This document shows, piece by piece, positions 16,828 through 24,492 of a stretch of 64,000 bases of DNA (positions are counted from its first letter, which is position 1; each line of letters begins with the position of its first letter). The notes under the pieces were generated by a model that was not told the origin of the DNA, did not search any database, and worked only from the letters and a program-made list of their open reading frames with translations. Source of the stretch: [Clostridium] saccharolyticum WM1 (GTDB lineage: Bacteria > Bacillota > Clostridia > Lachnospirales > Lachnospiraceae); NCBI RefSeq assembly GCF_000144625.1, contig NC_014376.1:1674001-1738000 (forward strand), read 5' to 3'. A program made the position numbers and the translations under genes.

Positions 16828-16841
16828 GAGGTGAGTGCTAA
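16815..16841. promoter_or_regulatory. CIRCE operator (HrcA site)
   Basis: TTAGCACTG - 9 bases - GAGTGCTAA matches the CIRCE consensus TTAGCACTC-N9-GAGTGCTAA at 17 of 18 positions. It covers the -35 of hsp20, so HrcA binding would block the polymerase. Confidence 0.95.
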
Positions 16842-17025
16842 TTTTTCTATAGAAAGAGCCCTGCGAATTTACTTGCTTCTTCCTTGGGCGAAAGCAGGGT
16901 TAATCAATGGAAACAGGAAAGCTTATTTTTATTCATAAAAAAAGAAATAAATCTCATTGAATGTGGGAACAAGAGATGGTAGAATAACCATGTTTGCTGA
17001 AAAGAAAGTTGAGGAAAAATCATTC

Positions 17026-17682
17026 ATGAAACGGGAAATCGATTGGAAAGAGATCTCAGATGGAAAATTATATGGTTTAAATGATATGGTAAAGGCGGAC
17101 TGCGGGGACTGTGAGGGCTGTTGGGCCTGTTGCCAGGGGATGGGACAGTCCGTCATCCTGGATCCCCTTGACTGCTTCCGGCTGACAGAAAATCTTAAGT
17201 GTACCATGGAAGCACTCCTTGCTCATAAACTGGAGCTAAATGTGGTGGATGGAATTGTACTTCCCAATTTAATCATGGGAGGAAAAGAGGAAAGGTGCGG
17301 GTTCCTGGATCATGAGGGACGGTGCGGCATCCACAGTTTCCGTCCGGGGGTGTGCCGCCTGTTTCCCTTAGGGCGGATCTACGGAGATCATGGATTTCAA
17401 TATTTTCTCCAGGTAAATGAGTGCAGAAAGGAAAACAGGACAAAGGTCAAGGTGTACAAATGGCTGGATACTCCAGAAGTAAAAAGGTATGAGAAGTATG
17501 TGTCTGACTGGCATTTCTTCCTGAAACGGCTGGAAGGAAAGCTTGAGGAAAACCGGGATCAGGCTTATGCAAATAAAGTCAGCATGTATGTTTTAAAACA
17601 GTTCTATCTTACCCCCTATGACGGGGAGCAGGATTTTTACGATCAGTTTGGCAAAAGGCTTGAAGCCAGTTCCTTCTTATGA
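17026..17682 (+). CDS. YkgJ-type CxxCxxxCC-family protein
   Basis: About 218 residues from ATG 17026 (GAGG upstream), which begins MKREIDWKEISDGKLYG; the frame is open further back to a TTG at 16957 without a good ribosome site. The CGDCEGCWACC cluster at about residues 26-36 and later cysteines (RCGFLDHEGRCGIHSFRPGVCRLFPLG) form the metal or iron-sulfur site of the UPF0153/YkgJ family, whose function is unknown. It lies 54 bases upstream of pyrF on the same strand, but a functional link is only inference. Confidence 0.85.
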   Translation: MKREIDWKEISDGKLYGLNDMVKADCGDCEGCWACCQGMGQSVILDPLDCFRLTENLKCTMEALLAHKLELNVVDGIVLPNLIMGGKEERCGFLDHEGRCGIHSFRPGVCRLFPLGRIYGDHGFQYFLQVNECRKENRTKVKVYKWLDTPEVKRYEKYVSDWHFFLKRLEGKLEENRDQAYANKVSMYVLKQFYLTPYDGEQDFYDQFGKRLEASSFL

Positions 17683-17736
17683 TAGAATTGGAAAGAATAG
17701 AGAAAAATAAGGGCGAAGAGATCTAAGGAGGAAGCT

Positions 17737-18654
17737 ATGATCAGGCAGTTAATAGACAAAATTCAAAAAACAAAGGCACCGATCTGCGTAGGTTTGGACC
17801 CGATGTTAAACTATATACCGGAGCATGTTACAAAGAGGGCACTGGAAGAATTCGGTGAAACCTTAGAAGGCGCTGCGGAAGCGATTTGGCAGTTCAACAA
17901 AGAAATTGTAGATCATGTATATGATCTGATTCCATCCGTTAAGCCTCAGATCGCCATGTACGAACAGTTTGGCATCGAAGGCCTGAAAGCGTATACAAAG
18001 ACTGTGAACTATTGCCAGGAAAAGGGGCTTTTCGTCATTGGAGATGCTAAGAGAGGAGATATTGGTTCCACATCAGCTGCTTATGCTGCGGCCCACATCG
18101 GCCATGTGAAGGTTGGAAACAAAAGCTTTTCTGCTTTCGGTACAGATTTCCTTACGGTCAATCCATATTTGGGGACCGATGGCGTAAAGCCCTTTGTGGA
18201 TGTGTGTAAAGAAGAGGACAAGGGTCTTTTCGTTCTTGTGAAAACCTCAAATCCTTCCAGCGGAGAATTTCAGGACAGGCTCATCGATGGAAGGCCTTTG
18301 TATGAGCTGGTTGCGGAAAAGGTGGTTGAATGGGGAGAGGACTGTATGGATGGCGCTTACAGCAACGTAGGGGCTGTTGTGGGTGCTACTTACCCGGAGA
18401 TGAGCAGAATCCTCCGTAAGCTCATGCCCAGCACCTATTTCCTGGTACCGGGATACGGTGCCCAGGGAGGAACGGCAGAGGACTTAAAACCCTGCTTTAA
18501 TGAAGATGGCCTGGGAGCTATTGTAAACTCCTCCAGAGGAATCATTGCCGCTTATAAATCTGAAAGCTACGCCCGGTTTGGCGGGGAGCATTTCGGCGAG
18601 GCTTCCAGACAGGCGGTCATTGACATGGTTTCCGATATTAACAGGGTATTATAG
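17737..18654 (+). CDS. pyrF: Orotidine 5'-phosphate decarboxylase
   Basis: PyrF converts OMP to UMP. The 305-residue length and the signature FVIGDAKRGDIGSTSAAYA at about residue 100 identify the longer type-2 enzyme. VGLDPMLNYIPEH (about 19) and VPGYGAQGGTAEDLKP (about 240) complete the active site. The ATG follows AAGGAGG. It heads pyrF-pyrK-pyrD-pyrE, with pyrK 10 bases downstream. No PyrR attenuator was seen in the 54-base leader. Confidence 0.97.
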   Translation: MIRQLIDKIQKTKAPICVGLDPMLNYIPEHVTKRALEEFGETLEGAAEAIWQFNKEIVDHVYDLIPSVKPQIAMYEQFGIEGLKAYTKTVNYCQEKGLFVIGDAKRGDIGSTSAAYAAAHIGHVKVGNKSFSAFGTDFLTVNPYLGTDGVKPFVDVCKEEDKGLFVLVKTSNPSSGEFQDRLIDGRPLYELVAEKVVEWGEDCMDGAYSNVGAVVGATYPEMSRILRKLMPSTYFLVPGYGAQGGTAEDLKPCFNEDGLGAIVNSSRGIIAAYKSESYARFGGEHFGEASRQAVIDMVSDINRVL

Positions 18655-18664
18655 GAGGAAGACG

Positions 18665-19441
18665 ATGGCAAAAGTAAAGGAAACCGCAGTGGTCGACAGC
18701 CAGACATGGCTTGGAGACGACGTATACAGCATGTGGATCAGGACAGAGAATATAACGGCCCAGGCAGAACCCGGACAGTTTGTTGACTTATATACAAGGG
18801 ATGGGGCAAAGCTTTTGCCCCGCCCCATCAGTATTTGTGAAACCCGTAAGGAAAAGGGGCTGTTAAGGCTGGTGTACCGGGTCGTAGGCGGGGGAACGGA
18901 AGAATTCTCCCACTACAAGGCAGGGGATACGATTGAAGTATTGGGGCCTTTGGGCAATGGCTTTCCTCTTGAAGCTTGCAAGGAAGGAAAAAAGGCGTTT
19001 TTGATCGGCGGCGGAATCGGAATTCCCCCCATGCTGGAACTGGCAAAGCATTTGCACTGCGAGAAACAGGTGGTTCTGGGATACCGGGATGCATTGTTTT
19101 TAAATGAAGAATTTACACCCTACGGAAAAACCTATGTCGCCACGGAGGATGGAAGTGCGGGAATAAAGGGAAATGTCCTGGATGCCATACGGGAACATGG
19201 TCTGAAAGGCGATGTGATCTTTGCCTGCGGTCCGACCCCCATGCTGAAAGCTCTTAAGGCCTATGCGTCTGAACATAGTATGGAATGTTATCTTTCCCTG
19301 GAAGAAAAGATGGCCTGCGGCATTGGGGCCTGTCTTGCCTGTGTATGCAAAAGCAAGTCAGTGGACGAACATTCCATGGTCCATAACAAGCGTATCTGTA
19401 AGGATGGTCCGGTATTTAAGGCTGAGGAGGTAGAATTTTAA
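18665..19441 (+). CDS. pyrK: Dihydroorotate dehydrogenase B, electron-transfer subunit
   Basis: The 258-residue FAD and 2Fe-2S protein passes electrons from PyrD to NAD. The start at ATG 18665 has AGGAGG just upstream; an earlier open stretch lies inside pyrF. The FAD domain has RPISICE (about 58), the NAD domain GGGIGIPPMLELAKHL (about 117), and the iron-sulfur ligands are CGIGACLACVCKS and the final CKDGPVF. Confidence 0.96.
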   Translation: MAKVKETAVVDSQTWLGDDVYSMWIRTENITAQAEPGQFVDLYTRDGAKLLPRPISICETRKEKGLLRLVYRVVGGGTEEFSHYKAGDTIEVLGPLGNGFPLEACKEGKKAFLIGGGIGIPPMLELAKHLHCEKQVVLGYRDALFLNEEFTPYGKTYVATEDGSAGIKGNVLDAIREHGLKGDVIFACGPTPMLKALKAYASEHSMECYLSLEEKMACGIGACLACVCKSKSVDEHSMVHNKRICKDGPVFKAEEVEF

Positions 19442-20344
19442 ATGAATACGAAAGTGAATCTGGCCGGAGTGGAGCTTAAGAATCCGGTTATGACTGCTTC
19501 CGGCACCTTTGGTTCCGGTGAGGAATACAGCGAGATGATTGATCTGAATCATCTGGGGGCTGTGGTGACTAAGGGTGTGGCCAATGTGCCATGGCCTGGG
19601 AATCCTACCCCAAGAATCGCGGAAACCTATGGTGGCATGATCAATGCCATCGGCCTTCAGAATCCTGGAATGGAAGTCTTTATTAAGAGGGATCTTCCAT
19701 TTTTAAAACAGTACGATACAAAGATCATTGTCAATGTCTGCGGAAAAACCGCTGAGGAGTATATTGAAGTTGTGGAGAGACTGGCAGATGAGCCGGTGGA
19801 TATGCTGGAAATCAATATTTCCTGCCCCAATGTGAAAGAGGGCGGTATTGCCTTCGGACAGGATCCCAAAGCAGTGGAAGCCATAACCAGGGAAGTTAAA
19901 AAATACGCAAAGCAGCCGGTGATCATGAAGCTGAGTCCTAACGTAACGGATATAGGGGAAATGGCAAAGGCGGCTGAAGCGGGAGGTGCAGATGTACTGT
20001 CCCTTATTAACACCCTGACCGGTATGAAGATCGACATTAACCGCCGTACCTTTGCAGTGGCCAATAAAACAGGAGGGTTATCCGGTCCGGCCATTAAGCC
20101 CATTGCAGTGCGCATGGTATATCAGGCGGCCAATGCGGTAAAGCTTCCTATTATCGGCATGGGAGGAATTATGAATGCCGAGGATGCAGTGGAATTCCTT
20201 CTTGCAGGGGCCACGGCAGTTTCCGTAGGGACGGCCAATTTCCGGAATCCTTATGCGGCGGAAGAGATAGTCAGAGGCATTGAGGATTATATGAAGAAAT
20301 ATCAGATGGAAGACATCAGGGAAATCATAGGAGCCGTACGGTAA
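19442..20344 (+). CDS. pyrD: Dihydroorotate dehydrogenase B, catalytic subunit
   Basis: This FMN subunit oxidises dihydroorotate to orotate and pairs with PyrK. The 300 residues start directly after the pyrK stop. The catalytic cysteine is in LEINISCPNVKEGG (about residue 130), as in class 1B enzymes. FMN contacts include ASGTFGSGEE, KGVANVPWPGNP and GMGGIMNAEDAVEFLLAGATAVSVGT. Confidence 0.97.
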   Translation: MNTKVNLAGVELKNPVMTASGTFGSGEEYSEMIDLNHLGAVVTKGVANVPWPGNPTPRIAETYGGMINAIGLQNPGMEVFIKRDLPFLKQYDTKIIVNVCGKTAEEYIEVVERLADEPVDMLEINISCPNVKEGGIAFGQDPKAVEAITREVKKYAKQPVIMKLSPNVTDIGEMAKAAEAGGADVLSLINTLTGMKIDINRRTFAVANKTGGLSGPAIKPIAVRMVYQAANAVKLPIIGMGGIMNAEDAVEFLLAGATAVSVGTANFRNPYAAEEIVRGIEDYMKKYQMEDIREIIGAVR

Positions 20345-20375
20345 TCCCATGGTTTTGAATAGAGAGGAAAAAAAG

Positions 20376-21053
20376 ATGGAACAGTATAAGCAGGAATTTA
20401 TAGAATTTATGGTGGAAAGCAATGTCCTTAAATTTGGCGACTTCACATTGAAAAGCGGAAGAAAGTCTCCGTTTTTTATGAATGCTGGCTCCTATGTGAC
20501 GGGAGCCCAGCTTAAAAAGCTGGGAGAATATTATGCAAAGGCCATCCACGATAACTTTGGGGATGATTTTGATGTTCTGTTTGGACCTGCTTATAAGGGG
20601 ATCCCATTAAGTGTTGCCACTTCCATTGCTTTTCATGAACTGTATGGAAAGGAGATCAAATACTGCTCTAACAGAAAAGAGGAGAAGGATCACGGCGGTG
20701 ATGCAGGCATCCTTCTTGGAAGCCCCATAACGGATGGGGACCGGGTAGTAATCATTGAGGATGTGACGACCTCTGGAAAATCCATTGAAGAGACCTTCCC
20801 TATCATTAAGGCGCAGGGAAATGTGGAGATCTTAGGCCTGATGGTTTCCTTAAACCGTATGGAAAAGGGGAAGGGAGACAAAGGAGCTTTGGATGAGATA
20901 CAGGAAAAGTATGGATTTAAAGCGGCTGCGATTGTATCCATGGCAGAGGTCATTGAACATCTGTATAACAGGGAGTATGAAGGAACGGTCATTATTGATG
21001 ATGCCATCAAAGGGGCCATTGACGCTTATTACCAGGTGTATGGTGTGAAATAA
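20376..21053 (+). CDS. pyrE: Orotate phosphoribosyltransferase
   Basis: PyrE joins orotate and PRPP to form OMP. The start is ATG 20376 (225 residues), with AGAGAGGAAA upstream. The PRPP loop is VVIIEDVTTSGKSIEET at about residues 122-138. KSGRKSPFFMNAG and FGPAYKGIPLS are the other family motifs. It ends the pyrimidine operon; an intercistronic repeat pair follows directly from the stop codon. Confidence 0.96.
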   Translation: MEQYKQEFIEFMVESNVLKFGDFTLKSGRKSPFFMNAGSYVTGAQLKKLGEYYAKAIHDNFGDDFDVLFGPAYKGIPLSVATSIAFHELYGKEIKYCSNRKEEKDHGGDAGILLGSPITDGDRVVIIEDVTTSGKSIEETFPIIKAQGNVEILGLMVSLNRMEKGKGDKGALDEIQEKYGFKAAAIVSMAEVIEHLYNREYEGTVIIDDAIKGAIDAYYQVYGVK

Positions 21054-21157
21054 CCCATTGCGGGTATCCCTTTATGCCCAAATAACATGGGCAGGAATAA
21101 GGAAACACCCTGCGGGTATCCCTTTATGCCCAAATAATATGGGCAGGAATAAGGAAA
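21053..21157 (+). repeat. Two-hairpin intercistronic repeat, two copies after pyrE
   Basis: Copy 1 is 21053-21104 and copy 2 is 21107-21157. Each has a small hairpin (ACCC...GGGT) then ATCCCTTTATGCCC, a 9-base loop and GGGCAGGAATAAGGAA. TGCCC pairs with GGGCA. The last copy runs into GGAAAGGAGAG, the ribosome site of the next gene. Related copies are at 6709 and 35107. Confidence 0.8.
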
Positions 21158-21169
21158 GGAGAGTTTTGT

Positions 21170-21319
21170 ATGGAAAGAGTTTATAAGACGATGAGAAATA
21201 TAGGTGCTTTAAACATAGCTGTCGGGATTGTGGTGACAGTGATCGGTCTTGCTGCCGGAACTGTATCAATTATAAACGGGGCACTTCTGCTGAAGAGAAA
21301 ATCTGAAATTACATTTTAA
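21170..21319 (+). CDS. 49-residue single-helix membrane protein
   Basis: ATG 21170 is preceded by AAGGAAAGGAGAG, a very good ribosome site contributed by the upstream repeat. The peptide has one hydrophobic segment at about residues 12-41 (IGALNIAVGIVVTVIGLAAGTVSIINGALLL) bracketed by basic residues. I recognise no family. It precedes a VanZ-like gene and another small membrane protein. Confidence 0.65.
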   Translation: MERVYKTMRNIGALNIAVGIVVTVIGLAAGTVSIINGALLLKRKSEITF

Positions 21320-21346
21320 CTGTTATGATAGGAGAGGATGCTGCTA

Positions 21347-21380
21347 AAAGAGTGTGGCTTTAAGCGGCCTCTCTCTTTTT
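21347..21380 (+). terminator. Weak terminator-like hairpin
   Basis: AAAAGAG...CTCTCTTTTTT with an interrupted GGC/GCC inner stem precedes the vanZ-like gene. The T-run is good but the stem is imperfect. Confidence 0.45.
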
Positions 21381-21402
21381 TCCGCATATAGATGGAGCTT
21401 TT

Positions 21403-21900
21403 ATGATTAAAAACACGACGAAACGGCAGAAATTGGGTTGGGTAATTTTCATATTTTACCTGATCTTTTTGGCATACTTTTTATTTTTTTCCGATTATTT
21501 TGGCAGGGGCAGCCACGCTCAGGCGGAATATGCATACAATCTGACCCCATTTAAGGAAATACGGCGTTTTATCGTTTACCGCCATGTGGTTGGATGGGAG
21601 TCTTTTCTGCTGAATATCGTTGGCAATATTGTTGGCTTTATGCCCTGCGGTTTCTTTCTTCCTGTCATCAGCCGCAGAAGCCGCCGCTGGTTTAATACGG
21701 TGCTGTTAAGCTTTCTGTTCAGCTTATGCATTGAAACCATCCAGCTTGTTTTCAAGGTTGGCAGCTTTGATGTAGATGACATGATACTGAATACATTAGG
21801 AGGGATTCTTGGATACATCCTGTATAAGATCATTCAGCACATAAGAGTAAGAGTTAGGAGGAAAAAGCGTGCAAAAGCAGAAACGAGTGTCCTACATTAG
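21403..21900 (+). CDS. VanZ-like membrane protein
   Basis: The 165-residue protein has four predicted helices near 11-31, 62-82, 95-112 and 130-147. The NLTPFKEIRRF segment, LLNIVGNIVGFMPCGFFLP, CIETIQLVF and FDVDDMILNTLGGILGY are typical of the VanZ family. Members affect teichoplanin susceptibility in vancomycin clusters, but stand-alone ones like this have no defined role. It overlaps the next gene by 32 bases. Confidence 0.88.
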   Translation: MIKNTTKRQKLGWVIFIFYLIFLAYFLFFSDYFGRGSHAQAEYAYNLTPFKEIRRFIVYRHVVGWESFLLNIVGNIVGFMPCGFFLPVISRRSRRWFNTVLLSFLFSLCIETIQLVFKVGSFDVDDMILNTLGGILGYILYKIIQHIRVRVRRKKRAKAETSVLH

Positions 21901-22189
21901 AAAGCCCTTTGCTAAGCGAAGCTTTCTCTCTCTGGGCCTTTCGGTTGGGGCATTGGCCCTGGGGATCATCGGAATCGTCAGCGCTGTCATGGCAGAAGGC
22001 CAGGCGCAGCTTAATGTGGCAGCTGTCTGCTTCTGCAGCCTGATGATTTCCGTTTTTTCACTGGTTTATGGTGTCCTTTCGTTTTTTGAAAAGGATAAAA
22101 AATACATACTGTCCAAGATTGGGATGGGGATCAGCTTTAGTCTGATCATACTTTGGACAGTTCTCATCATTATAGGAATAAAGGGGTAA
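21869..22189 (+). CDS. Three-helix membrane protein of unknown function
   Basis: The start is GTG 21869, with AGGAGG 7 bases upstream, inside the end of the VanZ-like gene. The 106 residues have a basic N-terminus (KQKRVSYIRKPFAKRS) and hydrophobic segments near 20-42, 47-69 and 84-104. I do not recognise a family with confidence. It is translationally coupled to its neighbours: the M29 peptidase starts 5 bases after its stop. Confidence 0.75.
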   Translation: MQKQKRVSYIRKPFAKRSFLSLGLSVGALALGIIGIVSAVMAEGQAQLNVAAVCFCSLMISVFSLVYGVLSFFEKDKKYILSKIGMGISFSLIILWTVLIIIGIKG

Positions 22190-22194
22190 GAATT

Positions 22195-24270
22195 ATGGAT
22201 TATCGAGTGATGTTTCAACAGGAAAATGAGAATATTATGGAGCGCTTTGAACTTTCCATGGAACGGGTCAGGCAGATGGCATCGGAACAGACCGTACAGG
22301 AACCGTACCGTGATTATTTTGCCAGGACAGCATCTTTTATCAGCATGATGGAGGAGTATCTCCGGTTCCTTGAGACTGGAGATCAGAAGGCGGCTCCGGC
22401 AGAGGTTTTAAAAGAATGGAACCAGAAGCTTTATCAGGATATTTTACCAGGCCATTATGAGGAAAGCTATGCAAACCCAGCCTATGCCGTATCTAAACTG
22501 GGAGAGGGTTACGGCCAGCTTCTTTCCTATCTGTATAAGGAGATACGGGGAGACATTGTTTTTGTCCACGAGTGGAGACTTACGGATCTTACCATATTAA
22601 ATGAAACGCTGATTGAAATTTACAACATGTTTGAAGAGGGAATCCCTGAGGTTTCCGCAATCAAGGAAGTGATTTACTGGTTTGTCAGCGATTATACAGA
22701 TCATACGGTTACCTTCCGTGTCAGGGAAGGACTTGATCCAAGTCTTACCTTTGCATCGGATATCATTCGGGACAATGATCTGAAGGATCTTCGGTATTTG
22801 TATTATTTTGGGGAATATATTTCCGATTCTGAGCTAAAAACCGCAGAGTTTTTAAACTCGCTGCCTGAGGAAACCGTACGCCTTATGGCAGATACCTATA
22901 CGGAAGGGTACCGCAAAGGCTTTGAAGTAATGGGGAGGGATTTAAAGAAAAAAGGAGCGGTGCAAATCCGCTATGAGCTGGGCTTTGAGCGGATGGTGAA
23001 GTATGCTATAGAGAATTTTGAGAAGCTTGGCCTGAAAGTGATTCTTTGCCGTGCGGCTGTCTGGACCGTCAATACCAATGCGGGACGGAAAGCCGGTTAT
23101 TACAGCACATCTCCAAACAGGCAGTATGATTATGACCACCGATATGATGACGCTCTTTATTTAAACAAGGCGTTTAAGGACCGGAAGGCAGCGGTTTTAA
23201 AAGTGGCTTATGAAACCTACAAGGAACTGGCGGAAGCCTTTGCCGGTCCTGCGGTGCTTGAAACCTTTGGAAAAGAAGGCTTTGCGCCGGTAAATAAGCC
23301 GGAAGCCAACCGATTGGATGCCAGACAGGAAAAGCTATCTGCGGAAATGTCCAACGAAACCTCAAGGATCCTCAATCAGTATATGCCTGGAGATGAGACC
23401 AGCTTTACGCTCATTGCGTTCCCGGTACCGGAAATCGGAGAGGATTTTGAAAAGATTTTTGAAGAAACCATTGCTATTAACACTTTGGATTATGAAAAAT
23501 ATAAGGCAATCCAGCAATCGGTTATTGATGTTCTGGATGAGGCGGAGTATGTGGAGGTGACTGGAAAGGGAAGCAACAGGACCCGCCTGAAGGTGGCTCT
23601 TCATCCGCTGTCAGACAGGGATAAGGAAACAAAGTTTGAAAACTGTGTGGCAGATGTAAATATTCCTCTTGGCGAGGTATTTACATCCCCAAGGCTTGCG
23701 GGAACGGAAGGGACTCTGGCTGTCAGCTCGGTGTATATTACGGACTTCCAGTTTAAGGATCTTGTCATGACCTTTGAAAACGGCATGATAAAGGACTATT
23801 CCTGCAGCAATTTTGAAGATCAGGCGGAAGGGAAGGCCCTGGTAAAACAGGTGATTTTAAAGAACCATGATACCCTTCCCATGGGGGAATTTGCCATAGG
23901 CACCAATACCACGGCTTATGCAATGGCCAGAAAATTCGGAATCATTGATAAGCTGCCCATTCTGATTGTGGAAAAAATGGGACCTCATTTTGCTGTGGGG
24001 GATACCTGCTATAGCTGGGCGGAGGAAAGCCCTGTGTATAACCCTAACGGAAAAGAGGTGATCGCCAGGGATAATGAAGTATCCATGCTGAGGAAAGAGG
24101 ACCCGTCAAAGGCTTATTTCAGCTGCCATACGGATATTACCATTCCCTATGCAGAGCTGGATAAGATAGAAGCGATAACAGCAACGGGAAAGCGGATTTT
24201 AATCATTGATGACGGAAGATTTGTATTAAAGGGGACGGAAGAATTAAATATTCCTTTGTCAGAGGATTAA
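22195..24270 (+). CDS. Aminopeptidase, M29-like, with long N-terminal extension
   Basis: The start is ATG 22195 with AAAGGGG upstream (691 residues). The C-terminal ~360 residues carry the M29 (AmpS/AmpT) dinuclear metal site: the GEFAIGTN glutamate, VEKMGPHFAVGDTCYSW with Glu and His, and CHTDITIPY with His and Asp. GTEGTLAVSSVYITDFQFKDLVMTF precedes them. The first ~330 residues, rich in acidic helices, are not part of a minimal M29 enzyme (about 410 residues) and are unassigned. It would trim N-terminal residues from peptides in the cytoplasm. Confidence 0.88.
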   Translation: MDYRVMFQQENENIMERFELSMERVRQMASEQTVQEPYRDYFARTASFISMMEEYLRFLETGDQKAAPAEVLKEWNQKLYQDILPGHYEESYANPAYAVSKLGEGYGQLLSYLYKEIRGDIVFVHEWRLTDLTILNETLIEIYNMFEEGIPEVSAIKEVIYWFVSDYTDHTVTFRVREGLDPSLTFASDIIRDNDLKDLRYLYYFGEYISDSELKTAEFLNSLPEETVRLMADTYTEGYRKGFEVMGRDLKKKGAVQIRYELGFERMVKYAIENFEKLGLKVILCRAAVWTVNTNAGRKAGYYSTSPNRQYDYDHRYDDALYLNKAFKDRKAAVLKVAYETYKELAEAFAGPAVLETFGKEGFAPVNKPEANRLDARQEKLSAEMSNETSRILNQYMPGDETSFTLIAFPVPEIGEDFEKIFEETIAINTLDYEKYKAIQQSVIDVLDEAEYVEVTGKGSNRTRLKVALHPLSDRDKETKFENCVADVNIPLGEVFTSPRLAGTEGTLAVSSVYITDFQFKDLVMTFENGMIKDYSCSNFEDQAEGKALVKQVILKNHDTLPMGEFAIGTNTTAYAMARKFGIIDKLPILIVEKMGPHFAVGDTCYSWAEESPVYNPNGKEVIARDNEVSMLRKEDPSKAYFSCHTDITIPYAELDKIEAITATGKRILIIDDGRFVLKGTEELNIPLSED

Positions 24271-24371
24271 TTGCCAAAAAAGTTTAAAAATCAAAAAAAA
24301 TTGCAATTATTTAACAAATTATATGAAAATGCTTATATAATAAAAGTACTTGCCGATAAAACATACGAAGG

Positions 24372-24405
24372 TTAAGGTTGAAAGAATAAATTCTTTCAAC
24401 CTTAA
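24372..24405. promoter_or_regulatory. Perfect 15-bp hairpin upstream of the chemoreceptor gene
   Basis: Arms 24372-24386 and 24391-24405 pair completely around TAAA. There is no T-run after it. It could end the M29 transcript weakly, or lie in the chemoreceptor leader. Confidence 0.5.
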
Positions 24406-24492
24406 GTTTATGAATGATACGGAGATGCAAGCATTTCCCATAGATTCATTCGTATAGAAAAATATGATAGATAAAGTGAATGGAGGACAAAG

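Noticed and set aside
16859..16902. Hairpin CCCTGC...GCAGGG as terminator or RNA gene
   Set aside because: The 6-bp stem closes a 30-base loop, has no T-run and no other supporting signal.
17683..17736. PyrR attenuator before pyrF
   Set aside because: The 54-base gap has no terminator/antiterminator pair or PyrR-binding loop.
24307..24325. Second Rex box (TTAACAA near 24311)
   Set aside because: Only the right half-site matches; the left arm agrees at 3 of 7 positions.
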